A stretch of DNA of 64,000 nucleotides from positions 10,228,501 to 10,292,500 of the forward strand of contig NC_087090.1 in the NCBI RefSeq assembly GCF_963855985.1, written 5' to 3'. This document shows positions 24,301 to 34,769 of the stretch, in pieces (positions within the stretch are counted from its first letter, which is position 1; every line of letters begins with the position of its first letter). The notes beneath the pieces were generated by a model. The model was given only the letters and a program-made list of their open reading frames with translations, was not told the DNA's origin and did no database searches. The translations under genes and the position numbers were made by a program. The DNA comes from Ostrinia nubilalis (Eukaryota; Arthropoda; Insecta; Lepidoptera; Crambidae).

Positions 24301-27300
24301 TACTATCTGTGGTCGCGATCCTCATCAGTGAGGGACCGAGGAAGAAGAAGTATCATACGTGTCCATCGTATGGTACTTAGGTTATGCGAGGCAGGAAGGG
24401 TTTACTGCTCCAGCATCCTTCCTTAACTCTATAATTATTGATGGGGATAATTGTGAAATAAATATTTTTATTTAAAGAAGTACTACTAGCTACTACCCCC
24501 TTATTAATAAAAAGTTACACCTAGGAAGAACCTTGGATTAAAATGACATTTCCATACCAAATGACAATTTAAGCCAGAGTTCAACTAGGGTGTAACTTTT
24601 ATTAATAAAGGGGTTAAAGTTTTATTACTTCTTAAGGGTTTTATTATGAGTTGCTAAAGCGAATAAACCCACAAGACCAAATAAGTCCACCCACAAGATG
24701 GACCGACGACCTCATAAAGGTAGCGGGAAGGCGCTGGATGCAGGCCGCCACCAACCGAACATTGTGGAAATCATTGGGGGAGGCCTATGTTCAACTGGAC
24801 GTCCTATGGCTAAAATGATCATGATGATGATGATGAAAGCGAATAAAGGGCTAATAGCTTGGGTAGTTCATCGTAGGTATAATCCTTTCCTTTTCAAAGC
24901 TTCTTTTAGTTATATTAATAGATTGTAGTCATAATACATACTCGTATACATGGATGATTGTGTTATACTTTCATTATAATACTTAGTGGAATTACTGCTT
25001 TCAAAACGTGAATTAGAACTGGCCCCATAGCAGACATTTTCCTACATCTAAAGGCCTTTTAAAATATACAGTGTGTCCGGGCATGTAGTGATCAAACTTT
25101 AAGGGCATAATCTATAGACAATTTTATCGGTGAAAATACTTTATATACTACATACATTTTAAGGGTGTAAGAATGGATTTAATTAGAAATAAACATGATT
25201 TTTTTCACATGTTTTTCAGTTATTTCCCAACACAAGAAAAACCAGGTCGTTAAAAAAATCATGTTTATTTCTAATTAAATCCATTCTTACACCCTTAAAA
25301 TGTATGAAACTTGTATCTGTTTTCTACTTCTACTAATAGATAATTTTATTGGCTATCGCATGATATAAAATTTTTGCTTATTAATGTTAAACTACCCACG
25401 CTATCACTTGTTTTTGAAGGAAGAGGTGAAAACTTAAATTTAAAAACTTAAATCCTTGTAAATATGCGAGAAATGGGTCAAGCCCCAAATTTAAAGTATT
25501 TTCACCGATAAAATTATCCATAGATTATGCCCTTAAAGTTTGATCACTACATGCCCGGACACACTGTATATTGGTTATGGCTATTGGAGCGGGTACCACT
25601 TTCCATACATTTGTGCCCATCATCTTTTGATGGTCACACAATAATAGTTTATAAACGGTATAAGTTAGAACAATAACTTTGAAATCAGATGATAAAATAT
25701 CTATTTAGCTACAGACAAAATAAATTTTATCGTAATAGAAGCAAAACGGGGTCATTTTTCGCGTTCTCATCGTGTCACACCTTCGGTTACCTACGCTGAA
25801 ACATTTGGTTACTGCATTCACAATTTTCATCTGGGGGCACGGCAGTGCCCCCACCAAGTCGAGCAAAAAAGCGGCACGGCCGTACCATCCTTTTCTCGAA
25901 GCAATTCAGGCCATTTTCGACCGCCTGTAACTTCGTTGTGGATAAAACTAAAAGGCTGAATTTTCATTAGCTATGCAGGCATTGTAAAGACACGGTATAT
26001 TTAAAATTTCATTCAATTTGAACCAGTAGTTTAAGAATTATAACGGGTCAAAGTTACTTAATTTTGTCACTCACTGACTGACTCACTGACTGACTCACCG
26101 ATCATCAAAATTCTAAGGCACTTCTAGCAGACCTAGAAGCTTCAAATTTGGAATATAAGTAGTGTTTGGTGTATGAATCAAGGAAAAACTAAAATATTTG
26201 GGGGCACGGTAGTGCAACCGCCAAGTCGAGTAAAATTTTTCAATTTCGGTCCAGTTTTCTAGATACATAACTGCTGTCTACAAAATACAAAAAGAAATGA
26301 GATTTGGGGGCACGGTAGTGCAACCGCCAAGTCGAGTAAATTTTTTCAATTTCGGTCCAGTTTTCTAGATACATAACTGCTGTCTACAAAATACAAAAAG
26401 AAATGAGATCCCATCAAAAACAATACTTGTCAAAAAAACCAAGTCTCGCAACTCAGTTGTTCTACGGTAAAAAGTTGTGAGATCCATGTAATACCAAGTC
26501 CAGGCCAGGAAATCTTTAACGTTTTACATAAATATATTGACTTGGCCATCGCATGAAAACACGTGTAAATTAAATTATTTAGTGCGATGGCCAAGTCAAT
26601 AATTTATGTAAAACGTTAAAGATTTCCTGGCCTGGACTTGGTATTACATGGATCTCACAACTTTTTACCGTAGAACAACTGAGTTGCGAGACTTGGTTTT
26701 TTTGACAAGTATTGTTTTTGATGGGATTCAATTTGTGTGTAGCACATACTAAAATCATCGTAATTAAATATACTTTCCACACAATAGTCAAAAAAATATC
26801 TTCTTATAATTATTTCGAATTGAGAAAGCGAAATACGTTGGTCACACGATTTTAGGTACCTAAAATTTTGAGTAATAAGTAATACAAGATTGCCGTTAAA
26901 CCGAACACCAGCAACCAATCACAGCATTCTATTCCGTTAACGTCAGTCGCGCTCCGGCCATTTGGGAGGTAAGATAGGCCGATCGTCGCTCCGCAAAAAA
27001 AATACGTAACTTTTTGTGATTAGGTATCCATCATAGACATACCGTCGCGGCGTCGCTTGCTTGAACAATATTTTCTACCTCTAAAATTTAAAGAATTTAA
27101 TTGAAACTTAGGCCATTGAAAACTTAACATGTTAGCTTTTTGGTGTAGTATTCGACTTGAACCGTTAAATTCAAATTTAAGGATAATGCATAAAAAACTA
27201 AAATTTTCGTCACCTTCGTGGCATCACCTTCGTGGTGCTTTATTACACGAAGGTGATTTTAGGCCACGAAAGTGATTTCTTGCTTTGGTTTATTTTAAAA

Positions 27301-30300
27301 TTTTATTTATTTTTTTCACCAAATTAAACTACATAGTGAATATAGTATCGGTCATATCTTTACATAGTGAAATAAATAAATAAAAATATAGTAACTGGTG
27401 TTTATGTTTTTACAATATTTTAAAAACTAATAAATTATACGTGGTAAGTAGAGTTCAGTACATCAATAAAAAAATAAGTGCCTCGTGTTTTTGTTGTCTG
27501 TCTGTCTGTATGACTGTATGTATGTCTGTAGGTATATGTGACTGTGTATCTGTTTGTAAGATAAATTTAATCTGAAGTTTGAGTTTAAAGTTGTACAACA
27601 AAAATACGAGGCCCTCTGGCTGGCCTCAATAAAAAATATATTTTTGTTGAGGGACTGATAAATCAGTTAGAGGTCTTTTTTACTGAGGTACTGATAATCC
27701 TTTTTTTGCTTCTTTAGCATTTCAGAATGCCACCAGTATCATCTTAAAACCAATTGCGTAGAATCTTGTAACTTAGTAGGTGACGATATCGGTAAAATTT
27801 TATCTTGTATTTAAGTAGGTACCAATTTATATTATGTTATTGCAATTTATCTATGAAAATAAGACAAAATATATGTTTTATAAACACTTAAGAGACATTT
27901 ACAGTAGTAAAGTTTGAAAAAAATATTGCTGTGAAGTACAGAATCACTTTCGTGGCATCAAAAAATTCAAAACGTTAAAGCTTCCAAACGAGACTCACTA
28001 TTTGACTGATTTACTGAGAATACACTCTTCACAACAAGCGCTACAATTTTTGTTTACAAAAAGTTGAAATAAGTTAGAAATAAAATTTGCCACGAAGGTG
28101 ACGATGAGAACCGTGGCGATGAGAAATACCCTAATCGTTAATTTGATTAACTATCTACTATTTTCATAAGAAAAGGGTTGGGGGTGTATGAAAAGGTACC
28201 CGCGACTTATAAAATGTCTAGCAAAGGGGGGATCTGGACTTGTACTGTCGTTTTCCCAAAAAACTGCGTCAATTTTCACTACTCAAAACACTTGTCGCAT
28301 TAGTTTTGTTTCTCACAATTCCTTCTATTCTTCCGGTATCCTCCAGCAAAATTGGGTCAGGAAAGAAGTTAAGCGGGCTGGCTGAAGAAGTCCCCCCCCC
28401 CCCAAGGTAGGGGCAAGCGTGGGCAATTCAATAGAAGGGTGGGGTTGCTATGCTAGGAGGTTTTGGGTGTTGGGGAGGTGCTGGAGAGTTCGTACCAGAA
28501 GTTTCGGGGGGAGGGCCACGCGTGGGCAATTCAATAGAAGGGTGGGTTTGCTAAGCTAGGAGGTTTTGCGTGTTGGGGAGGTGCAGGAGACTTCGTACCA
28601 GAAGTTTCGGGGGGAGGGCCACGCGTGGGAAATTCAATAGAAGGGTGGGGTTGCTAAACTATGAGGTTTTGCGTGTTGGGGAGGTGCAGGAGACTTCGTA
28701 CCAGAAGTTTCGGGGGGAGGGCCACGCGTGGGCAATTCAATAGAAGGGTGGGGTTGCTAAGCTAGGAGGTTTTGCGTGTTGGGGAGGTGCAGGAGACTTC
28801 GTACCAGAAGTTTTAGGGGGAGGGGCAAGCGTGGGCAATTCAATAAAAGGGTGGGGTTGCTAAACTAGGAGGTTTTGCGTGTTGGGGAGGTGCAGGAGAC
28901 TTCGTACCAGAAGTTTCAGGGGAGGCTAGGGGTGGAGGGCAGGTGGTGGGAGTGTGGGGTTGCAATTAAGTGCTGGAACGGTAGGGGAAGTGGACTGATA
29001 TCCTCCTACGGGAGGTCGGAAGACTGTACCGGAAGTTTCAGCGAGGGAGGGGGCGGGGGGCAGTCTAGGTTACCTTATATTTATCTAGGTAATGACCTGT
29101 CATAGAATTGTAGCCTAAAACCAAACATATTATCTAATATTAGAATTCAATGTTTTAACATTGTTTTCGATAGAACATTTAAGAAGTTAATCAAGTTAAT
29201 CAAATTAATGATTATTGATTAATGATTAACAAATTAATCATGATTATGATTACTTTTTTAATCATGATTATTTTAATCAGGATTAATTTAATCATGATTA
29301 AAATTAATCAAATTAATTAATTGATTAAAAAATTAATTGATTAGTGCCAACACTGGTATGAACTTCTAGGGAGCGTCTGAGTAATGCGGTCCGGACATAG
29401 AGTAAACTTTGGGTCCGGAGGAACCGCTCCGCTCCCTAGCAGTTCATACAAAACGGCTGTGCGGAGCGATCCGCACGTCCGCACTGACAGTCCGCGTGAC
29501 ACTAAAAGCAGCCTTAGAAGTAGTAGGGGTACTTATTATAGGCTGTACCTGCTCTTTCACATCCCACAATAATAATATTAATGAATTAAAATATTATACT
29601 CTATACAACGTGCTCCTTTTGTTTTCCGGAAATTTTAGGGGTAGTTATATTATTCTATAAATAAAAACTAGTTAAAGATCTGAGTTAAAGAGTCTGAGGA
29701 ATATGTGTTTCTAAAAGCATATTTTTGAAGATATTATTGTGGATTCTAGATTTAGAAGATAGGTACATAGTTGATTTAGATTATAGTATCATCAATCTAG
29801 TTTTTTTTTTTCAAAATTGTCACCTCTTTTTGTGCAGACTTTATATTGATAAGTGTATGTAAATTATGAATTATTTCAGTGAAAAATTAAGTTTTTAAAT
29901 AATTTCGTATGAAAAAATAAGTCGATTTTTTTTTAATTTAACAAAAAGTGTAATGCCATTCCATTCTTTGAAGTGGTCTTATTAATACCCTAGAGTTCCA
30001 GGAAATCAAAAAGAGCACGTTGTATAGGACGAATAAAATTTAAGAAACTATATTTTTAGTAAGTAGGTACAGTACACATGATATCGTTATTGTAAGGTAC
30101 TTACAATATTTTTCCAGTGACGCCGAATATCCTTATAGGACTTAAAAAGTCCAGACTTGGGCAAATCATCGAGGCATTCTTCTACGACAGCTTTGTTGAG
30201 ACTAGTAATAATTGACAAAATTAGGTATATTAGAAGAAAAACAAGTTGTTTATTTAGTTAAATACCTACCTACCTATTTTTTGATCCGTAAACAACCAAT

Positions 30301-33300
30301 TATAAAATTTTATGACAAGTAAATTACACTACATTAATGAAAAACTGTTAACTAATATTATGTAGGTACTTTACCAAAAATTAAGCTAACCAAAGCACAC
30401 TTTGCTGATAAATTTAACCAGGTGGTTTTACTTTTATAACTACGGGTCAAAAAACTGCTCGTAGCTTTGATAATAAGTGTTATAAGTGACGAGAGTTGTC
30501 AAATAAAATAAGAGTAGAAATGGCTGTACGTGTGCTGCCGGCGTCCACGATGGTGATGGCGATGATGGCGATCGCCATGCATCGCCCATCGCCATCGCGC
30601 ACGCACAGGCTCAATAACTCAAAGGTGACTGACTGACTGACATAGTGATCTATCAACGCACAGCCCAAACCACTGGACGGATCGGGCTGAAATTTGGCAT
30701 GCAGGTAGATATTATAACATAGGCATCCGCTAAGAAAGGATTTTACGAAACTCCACCCCAAGGGGGTAAAACGGAATCCACGCGTATGAAGTCGCGGGCG
30801 GCCGCTAGTAGGTACATAATAAAAAGATACTCTAAATTAAATTTACATTTCGATATTTTTTTTTTATGTGACAGGAGGCAAACGAGCAGACGGATCACCT
30901 GATGGTAAGTGATTACCGTCGCCCATAGACACCCGCAGACCCAGGGGCGTTACAGGTGCGTTACCGTGCGTTGTCGGCCTTTAAGGTGAAGATACGCTTT
31001 CCTCTTGAAAGCTAATAATAATAATACCTACATTATTCTTACCTTGGTAATATTCTGATCCATTCGCCTGGCATAAAATCATTATCTGATTTAATAAAAT
31101 GTATTTTTACAGGCTTTAGTTTTAAAATAGTTTCGTTGTCTGTAAATAAAAAACAAGAAGCTCATGTGCATTGGCCTCTGATGAAGAAGCACCGATCATT
31201 TATACAGTGTGAGTCACGTTAAAGTGTACATATGAAAATAGATGAAACTAGACCTATTTTTATCGACAAAAAAGAGGTCAAAAATTTTTGGAGATTTTTT
31301 TTAAATTTTTTATAGATATTTTTTTCTTCCAATTACTTATTGTAAAGAAAACGTAATAACTTTTAAACTAAGCGGTATATCCTGATAAAATAAAAACAGT
31401 AATAATGCTAAATAACAGGCAATACTAAAAAAATACAAAAAACACACAATAAAGGCCAAAAAATAATAAAAAATGATACTTTTTGAAAAAAAATTGCTTT
31501 TAAATTCGTGTTTTTTTGGTTATTTGATAAATTTCTCCAAAAAATGCCCCTATAACCGGTGGTTTTTATTACTTTGTATTATTCTCTATCGTATTATCTT
31601 TGTAAAACCAAAAATCGCATGTCTCTATCCCTATCACAACATTTGCTATGATCGTTTGAACAAAGGCCTGCCACAACATTATTCTCCGCTTCAGGTAGAG
31701 ACAATTTTAATTTTAACTAAAATTCTTATTTTACTTCGAAATCTTTTGTTTTTATTTGAAATCTAACTTGTCTTTATCAAAATTACAAATCTAGAGCCAT
31801 TTTCAGTTTCGTTGTTAACGAAGCGTTGAATGGCGCGCCCGGAGAGGCTTAGTTCAATCGATCATTACAAACGTTGTGATAGGGATAGAGACATGCGATT
31901 TTTGGTTTTACGAAGGTAATACGATAGAAAATAATACAAAGTAATAAAAACCACCGGTTATAGGGGCATTTTTTGGAAAAAGGACATCATCCATTTTGGT
32001 CCAAAGTCAAAAGTGCCGGCCAAAAAATAAAAGTGCTGTATTCTGATAGAATACGTCCGCCTTAGCATTTATTACTATGGCATCAAAGCTGTAGCACCAC
32101 TGTGCATCGTAGTATTTGAGTTCTAAAAATATATGAAACGACTGACTTTGATCTCAAATACTACGACGCACAGTGGTGCTACAGCTTTGGTGTCATAGTA
32201 ACAAATGCTAAGGCGGACGTATTCTGTAAGAATACAGCACTTTTTTTTTTATTGGCCGACATTTTTGATTTTGAACAAAAAATGTATGAATCGTCGATGA
32301 ATTTTAGATCTCAAATACTCGACGCATAGTGGTACTACAGCTTTGGTGCCATAGTAACAAATGCTAAGGCGGACGTATTCTGTCAGAAGACAGCACTTTT
32401 TTTTATTGGCCGACACTTTTGATTTTGAACAAAAAATGTATGAATCGTCGATGAATTTTAGATCTCAAATATTTAACGCATAGTGGTGCTACAGCTTTGG
32501 TGCCATAGTAACAAATGCTGAGGCGGACGTATTCTGTCAGAATACAGCACTTTTTTTTTTATTGGCCGACACTTTTGATTTTGAACAAAAAATGTATGAA
32601 TAGTCGATGACTTTTAGATCTCAAATACTCGACGCACAGTGGAGCTACGGCTTTGGTGCCATAGTAACAAATGCTAAGGCAGACGTATTCTGTCAGAATA
32701 CAGCACTTTTTTTTGTTGGCCGGCACTTTTGATTTTGGACCAAAAATATATGAAACGTGGATGATGTCCTTTATCAAATAACCAAAAAAACACGAATTTA
32801 AAAGCAATTTTTTTTCAAAAAGTATCATTTTTTATTATTTGTTGGCCTTTTTTGTGTATTTTTTGTATTCTTTTTGTATCGCCTGTTATTTAGCATTATT
32901 ATTGTTTTTATTTTATCAGGATATACCGCTTAGTTTAAAAGTTATTACGTTTTCTTTATAATAAGTAATTGGAAGATAAAAAATAATATAAAAAATAACA
33001 TAAAAATCTCAAAAAAAATTTGACCTCTTTTTTGTCGATAAAAATAGTTCTAGTTTCATCTATTTTCATATGTACACTTTAACGTGACTCACACTGTATT
33101 GATTGCCTAATTACGTGTTTATTTCTATTTAGGTGTTTCTAATTAATTACCTCTTATCGATATATGGTATCGAACACCTTCTTGTGGTCCTTTTGCTATC
33201 AAGAAATCCCGATTGTTGACAAAATATTCGTTTCCAACCAAATTCCATATTGGTGCAAGTTTTGCAGTCATGGTATATTGAAAACACATTTCATACAACT

Positions 33301-34071
33301 CTGGTGTAACCGGGTTTATAGAACCCTCCTAAAATATGTAGATAAAAAGTTGCGCAAGGCCGAGAATGCAGAATGGCTAAATGAAAATTCTACACGAGTA
33401 AGCTCGAAAACAAATAAAAATTGAAAAAACTGGCTATTTACCTGATTTAATGAAAATTTCTGAAATAGACTGTTGAGTTGATCATAATCATCGCCAATTT
33501 TGTTGAATATGATGTGAATTTTCTTCAAATCGTATTTATCCGGGCACGCCATTATGGACGAATTAGAGAATAAAATCATCCTTCGTGAAATAGGTAAAGT
33601 ATAATAATTAATGAATAATAACTACTTTATTGGTTTTATAACAATAATGTAAGTACATAATTTAGTTTTATTAGTCTTTAAAACTGAGGGAAATGTATCC
33701 GAGGTTATTGTATTCTTTAGGATCTTGTTGAACTCAAGCCTTACTACCTCCACGCGAGCCTCTGATATAAATACCAAGTATTTTGATTTCAATTAAGTAC
33801 TTACGTAAGTACATTAATTTTATTGCACATATTGTAAAAACTTTAAAGCCTAATTACAGTTAGGTATACCTTTAGGTAGGTCATCTACCTAGATTTAAAA
33901 TAATCTACAAGTACAATTTTAACATTATCCCTGCGCATACCTGCATTTAAGAATTTTCCAGTGATAATCAGAAGGCGCTGACCGATCATGTTTATCATTT
34001 AATATTGCCCCCGCTTGAATATAACCAACGTTTTCAAAGTTAGGGCATTTGATTACAAATTCGTATTCCAT
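15393..34071 (-). CDS. C18orf63-like (DUF4708-type) protein gene, exon 6 disrupted by a transposon
   Basis: Minus-strand exons: 33941-34071, 33442-33580, 33151-33328, 31043-31139, 30105-30201, exon 6 in two pieces (23556-23601 and 15947-16042, TTAA shared), 15683-15781, 15393-15485 with TAA. All join in phase with GT..AG introns; counting TTAA once gives 324 codons. Recognition rests on landmarks of the vertebrate C18orf63 family in the right order: CFQYTMTAKLAPIWN and NRDFL in exon 3, EWIRILP in exon 4, FKSYKDIRRHWKN in exon 5, HGYRLPEE, YP..C and PMQ in exon 6, VLMRFQSSLKNKIPRFLGIP in exon 7. The biochemical role of this family is not established; vertebrate members have a long disordered tail that is missing here. 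A 7.5 kb element sits in exon 6; unspliced, it adds nine codons and then TAA. Introns 3, 5 and exon 6 carry most of the TE load. Start is the ATG at 34071. Sure of the family: fairly; of the first exon: moderately. Confidence 0.72.
15947..16042 (-). pseudogene. 3' half of disrupted exon 6 of the C18orf63-like gene
   Basis: Reads IRFWRGDPLSYPKHC then VIRNFPIVTPMQRSDE and ends at GAG followed by donor GTATGCT. It continues the frame of 23560-23601 if one TTAA is removed, and enters exon 7 in phase 0. Together the two halves make a 138-nt exon. Confidence 0.7.
16475..16823. mobile_element. Harbinger-type MITE (TTA duplication)
   Basis: GGGGCCATCCATAAAGTACG at 16475 is mirrored by CGTACTTTATGGATGACCCC reading into 16823, with TTA on both sides (16472-16474 and 16824-16826). 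A 349-bp non-coding element; three-base TTA duplication and G-rich ends are typical of PIF/Harbinger. Confidence 0.7.
16905..17350 (+). mobile_element. Helitron-like repeat interrupted by about 240 bp
   Basis: The left part (TTAATACGAAAGTTTGTGTG to TTTTGATGAAACTTTACAG) and the right part (AACAATGTATAGGCTATAAT to GGTGAAGCCGCGG) belong to one common Lepidoptera repeat. Between them, about 17020-17257, is sequence with ATG at 17191 encoding MNPEPEDPVASDSDTHPS, a possible 5' piece of a retrotransposon or a captured gene fragment. I do not recognise it. Confidence 0.5.
17584..18177 (+). other. two exon-like open stretches of unknown origin
   Basis: After a strong acceptor (TTTTTGTTTTTCCTTCAG, ending about 17583) the plus strand is open to a TAA at 17817-17819 (IT..LLCAHTLEYSTYNW, CAHGCPLQALCNH). 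A second stretch near 18065-18174 reads RRSQKLKGNVTRDKLEHIAC and ends ESNDDSSDVIM. Both lie inside the TTAA element, so they may be decayed parts of its gene. Function not recognised. Confidence 0.25.
21064..21291 (-). pseudogene. mariner-like transposase C-terminal fragment
   Basis: ISWPPGSPDLTPENSFLW then YIKNRVYFYNPTTTQQLK matches the WPxxSPDLTPxDFFLW motif around the second catalytic acid of mariner-type transposases, followed by the usual NPTT..L helix. Here Glu-Asn replaces the usual residues after TP. Fragment, no N-terminus. Confidence 0.7.
21490..21665 (+). pseudogene. second, opposed mariner-like transposase fragment
   Basis: Reads PVDFSLWGYLMSRVYSHNPK, the same FFLWGYL..VY..NP segment as 21064-21291 but on the other strand and more decayed at its start. 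With that fragment it forms a palindrome of transposase 3' ends. Confidence 0.65.
22555..23010 (-). repeat. dispersed repeat with GC-rich block
   Basis: Minus strand starts near a Helitron-like CTATACTAATAAAAGAGG and includes GTCGGCCGGCCGAGCAG and AAATAAATTATAAAAAAG. The block 22845-23000 is unusually GC-rich for this window and could be a transposon promoter. No frame assigned. Confidence 0.3.
23556..23601 (-). pseudogene. 5' half of disrupted exon 6 of the C18orf63-like gene
   Basis: After an acceptor ending in AATGAAG the minus strand reads HGYRLPEEDCSSYYL and then meets TTAA, beyond which the frame enters the transposon end and stops (RAILHFRANF, then TAA). HGYRLP corresponds to the YGYKLP-type motif of the family directly after RRHWKN. 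Confidence 0.72.
24150..24350 (+). mobile_element. LINE 3' end fragment
   Basis: Encodes GRAPTRWSDAVRKTVGGS then YDRSLWRNTL, the common C-terminal tail of RTE-type LINE proteins, followed by a GAAGAAGAAG tail. Upstream GAAxGATAxATACTTTTT sequence is repeated twice (about 23890-24015 and 24030-24150). Confidence 0.55.
24683..24835 (+). mobile_element. RTE LINE 3' end fragment
   Basis: Reads PPTRWTDDLIKVAGRRWMQA in the plus direction and ends in an ATGATGATGATGA tail. Same family as 5135-5290 (opposite strand). Confidence 0.65.
25069..25566. mobile_element. palindromic TA-flanked MITE
   Basis: CAGTGTGTCCGGGCATGTAG at 25069 is mirrored by CTACATGCCCGGACACACTG ending 25566; TA flanks both. Near-perfect pairing runs for at least 70 bp, with a second inner palindrome around AATTAGAAATAAACATGATT. 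Non-coding. Confidence 0.8.
25829..26727. repeat. 0.9 kb duplicated block, copy 1
   Basis: Nearly identical to 49715-50610, with only a few indels and substitutions seen. It starts with the hairpin GGGGGCACGGCAGTGCCCCC, contains two direct copies of an about 115-bp unit (from about 26203 and 26305), and ends in a 320-bp near-perfect palindrome (ATCCCATCAAAAACAATACT ... mirrored). Possibly a Helitron-like or composite repeat. Confidence 0.75.
27200..28130. repeat. dispersed CACGAAGGTGA motifs
   Basis: CACCTTCGTGG/CCACGAAGGTGA occurs at about 27210, 27224, 27243, 27265 (one mismatch), 27950 (one mismatch) and 28091, on both strands, inside the hAT element. No coding frame. Probably a subterminal or regulatory repeat of a nested element. 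Confidence 0.45.
28403..28950 (+). repeat. 103-bp minisatellite, about five copies
   Basis: The phrase GGGCAATTCAATAGAAGGGT or a one- to two-base variant recurs at 28421, 28524, 28627, 28730 and 28833, exactly 103 bp apart. Units also share GGAGGTTTTGCGTGTTGGGG and CTTCGTACCAGAAGTTT. A diverged sixth unit follows to about 29060. G-rich on the plus strand. Confidence 0.85.
29601..30027. mobile_element. MITE with CTATACAACGTGCTC ends
   Basis: CTATACAACGTGCTCCTTTT at 29601 is mirrored by AAAAAGAGCACGTTGTATAG ending 30027, followed inward by imperfect pairing (CCGGAAATTTTAGGG against CCCTAGAGTTCCAGG). Lies in intron 5 of the C18orf63-like gene. Confidence 0.6.
30590..31010 (+). mobile_element. 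Helitron-like 3' end followed by another dispersed repeat
   Basis: About 30640-30812 ends in GTCGCGGGCGGCCGCTAGTA, as at 10256. About 30865-31010 (GGCAAACGAGCAGACGGATC, CACCTGATGGTAAGTGATTA, CGTTGTCGGCCTTTAAGG) is a short repeat common in Lepidoptera, possibly SINE-like. GATGGCGATG repeats lie at 30550-30600. Confidence 0.5.
31205..33096. mobile_element. fold-back element, CAGTGTGAGTCACGTTAAAG family (copy 1)
   Basis: CAGTGTGAGTCACGTTAAAG at 31205 is mirrored by CTTTAACGTGACTCACACTG ending 33096; TA on both sides. Arms pair over about 350 bp: both read ILFEKKLLLNSCFFGYL when translated outward. A second inverted pair lies within the left half (CTATCCCTATCACAAC near 31626, mirrored near 31877). 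Intron 3 of the C18orf63-like gene. Other copies: 61252-63523 and half a copy at 57860-58380. Confidence 0.82.
32145..32745 (+). repeat. four tandem about 155-bp units inside the fold-back element
   Basis: CATAGTAACAAATGCT recurs at 32194, 32350, 32504 and 32660 (spacing 156, 154, 156). Each unit carries GCGGACGTATTCTGT, a T-run, ATTGGCCGACACTTTTGATT and CTCAAATACTCGACGCA. An inverted unit precedes them at about 31990-32115. Confidence 0.8.
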
Positions 34072-34307
34072 TTTGAATGTATTCGAGATCTAATAAATTG
34101 TTTTTACAAGTGAAATTATTTTTCTAGCATAGCCTGTGAGCATAGCAAAAAAAAATTGAGCGCCAATTTTATTTTTTTTTATTCGGTGTTACACATACAG
34201 GCTAAGGTCAGGGACCATGCTGCCTAGTCATTTTTTTAACGAAAGCCACAATTTTTATTTATTTAATTAAATAACCTCCTCCTTTTTTGAAATCGGTTAA
34301 TTATAGC
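34072..34307. promoter_or_regulatory. 5' flank of the C18orf63-like gene
   Basis: Upstream of the ATG at 34071 (minus strand). No TATA or initiator is certain. It is bounded at about 34308 by the GGTTCCGT repeat, so the promoter region is only about 240 bp before TE sequence begins. Confidence 0.3.
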
Positions 34308-34769
34308 ATTTTTAGGGTTCCGTAGTCCTGAGAAGGTAATTTTGTAGAGGTATGTATGTATACTAATCACACCAACAAAACGGTAGAATAAAATTTTGGA
34401 AAAATTTTTTTTTGGGTTGCTCCCCTACATGTGACGTAAAAAAAATCATCCCCAATTTTTTTTTCATCTTCTACCCCATCCTGTGGGGTATCGTTGGTTG
34501 GATAGCTCTTTTAAAATGGCTTAGGGGTTTCTTAGACCATTATTGGATTTAGGGATCTGTTTGCAAAATGTTAGAGTTTAAAGACATAATCTCTAATCTG
34601 TGGTTTAAAGTGCCAATTTTTGTCCGAGTAGGGCGTCCCCCCCACTAAAAACTAAACTGTTGGCTTGAAAAATCTGGAAAAATTCATGAGAATAGTGCTT
34701 TTTATGAACTTTCAAGGAAAACTATAGCGGTTAAGATAGATCAGTTAGTTCAAGAGTAATAGTTGTTTT

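Larger units (their letters stand above)
23731..29355. mobile_element. 5.6 kb hAT element, no transposase left
   Basis: CAGTGTTGGCA at 23731 and TGCCAACACTG ending 29355 are inverted; GTATGAAC flanks both (23723-23730 and 29356-29363), a perfect 8-bp TSD. Both ends carry long runs of ATTAATCA/TGATTAAT. The body holds RTE fragments, a palindromic MITE, a 0.9 kb duplicated block, CACGAAGGTGA motifs and a 103-bp minisatellite. No BED or hATC domain was found. Confidence 0.82.
23665..29513. mobile_element. Harbinger-type MITE split by a hAT element
   Basis: Ends GGCTGGTTTTAGTGTCACGC and, inverted, GGCTGCTTTTAGTGTCACGC, with TTA on each side (23662-23664 and 29514-29516). Removing the hAT insertion (23731-29355) leaves about 215 bp of GC-rich sequence, the original MITE. 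It lies in intron 5 of the C18orf63-like gene, 60 bp from the exon 6 acceptor. Confidence 0.72.

Noticed and set aside
28403..28950. Regular repeats resembling a CRISPR array
   Set aside because: The units are contiguous 103-bp minisatellite copies with no variable spacers, in eukaryotic DNA with introns.
29966..30027. Candidate exon 6 of the C18orf63-like gene (acceptor then GGTATTAATAAGACC on the minus strand)
   Set aside because: It lies in the inverted end of the MITE 29601-30027 and lacks family motifs. The true exon is found at 23601 and 16042.
30480..30761. 93-codon minus-strand open frame
   Set aside because: It overlaps GATGGCGATG repeats and the Helitron-like end, with no domain or splice context.
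31473..32828. Two similar proteins starting ILFEKKLLLNSCFFGYL on opposite strands
   Set aside because: They are translations of the inverted arms of the fold-back element at 31205-33096; the same peptide appears at 61521.
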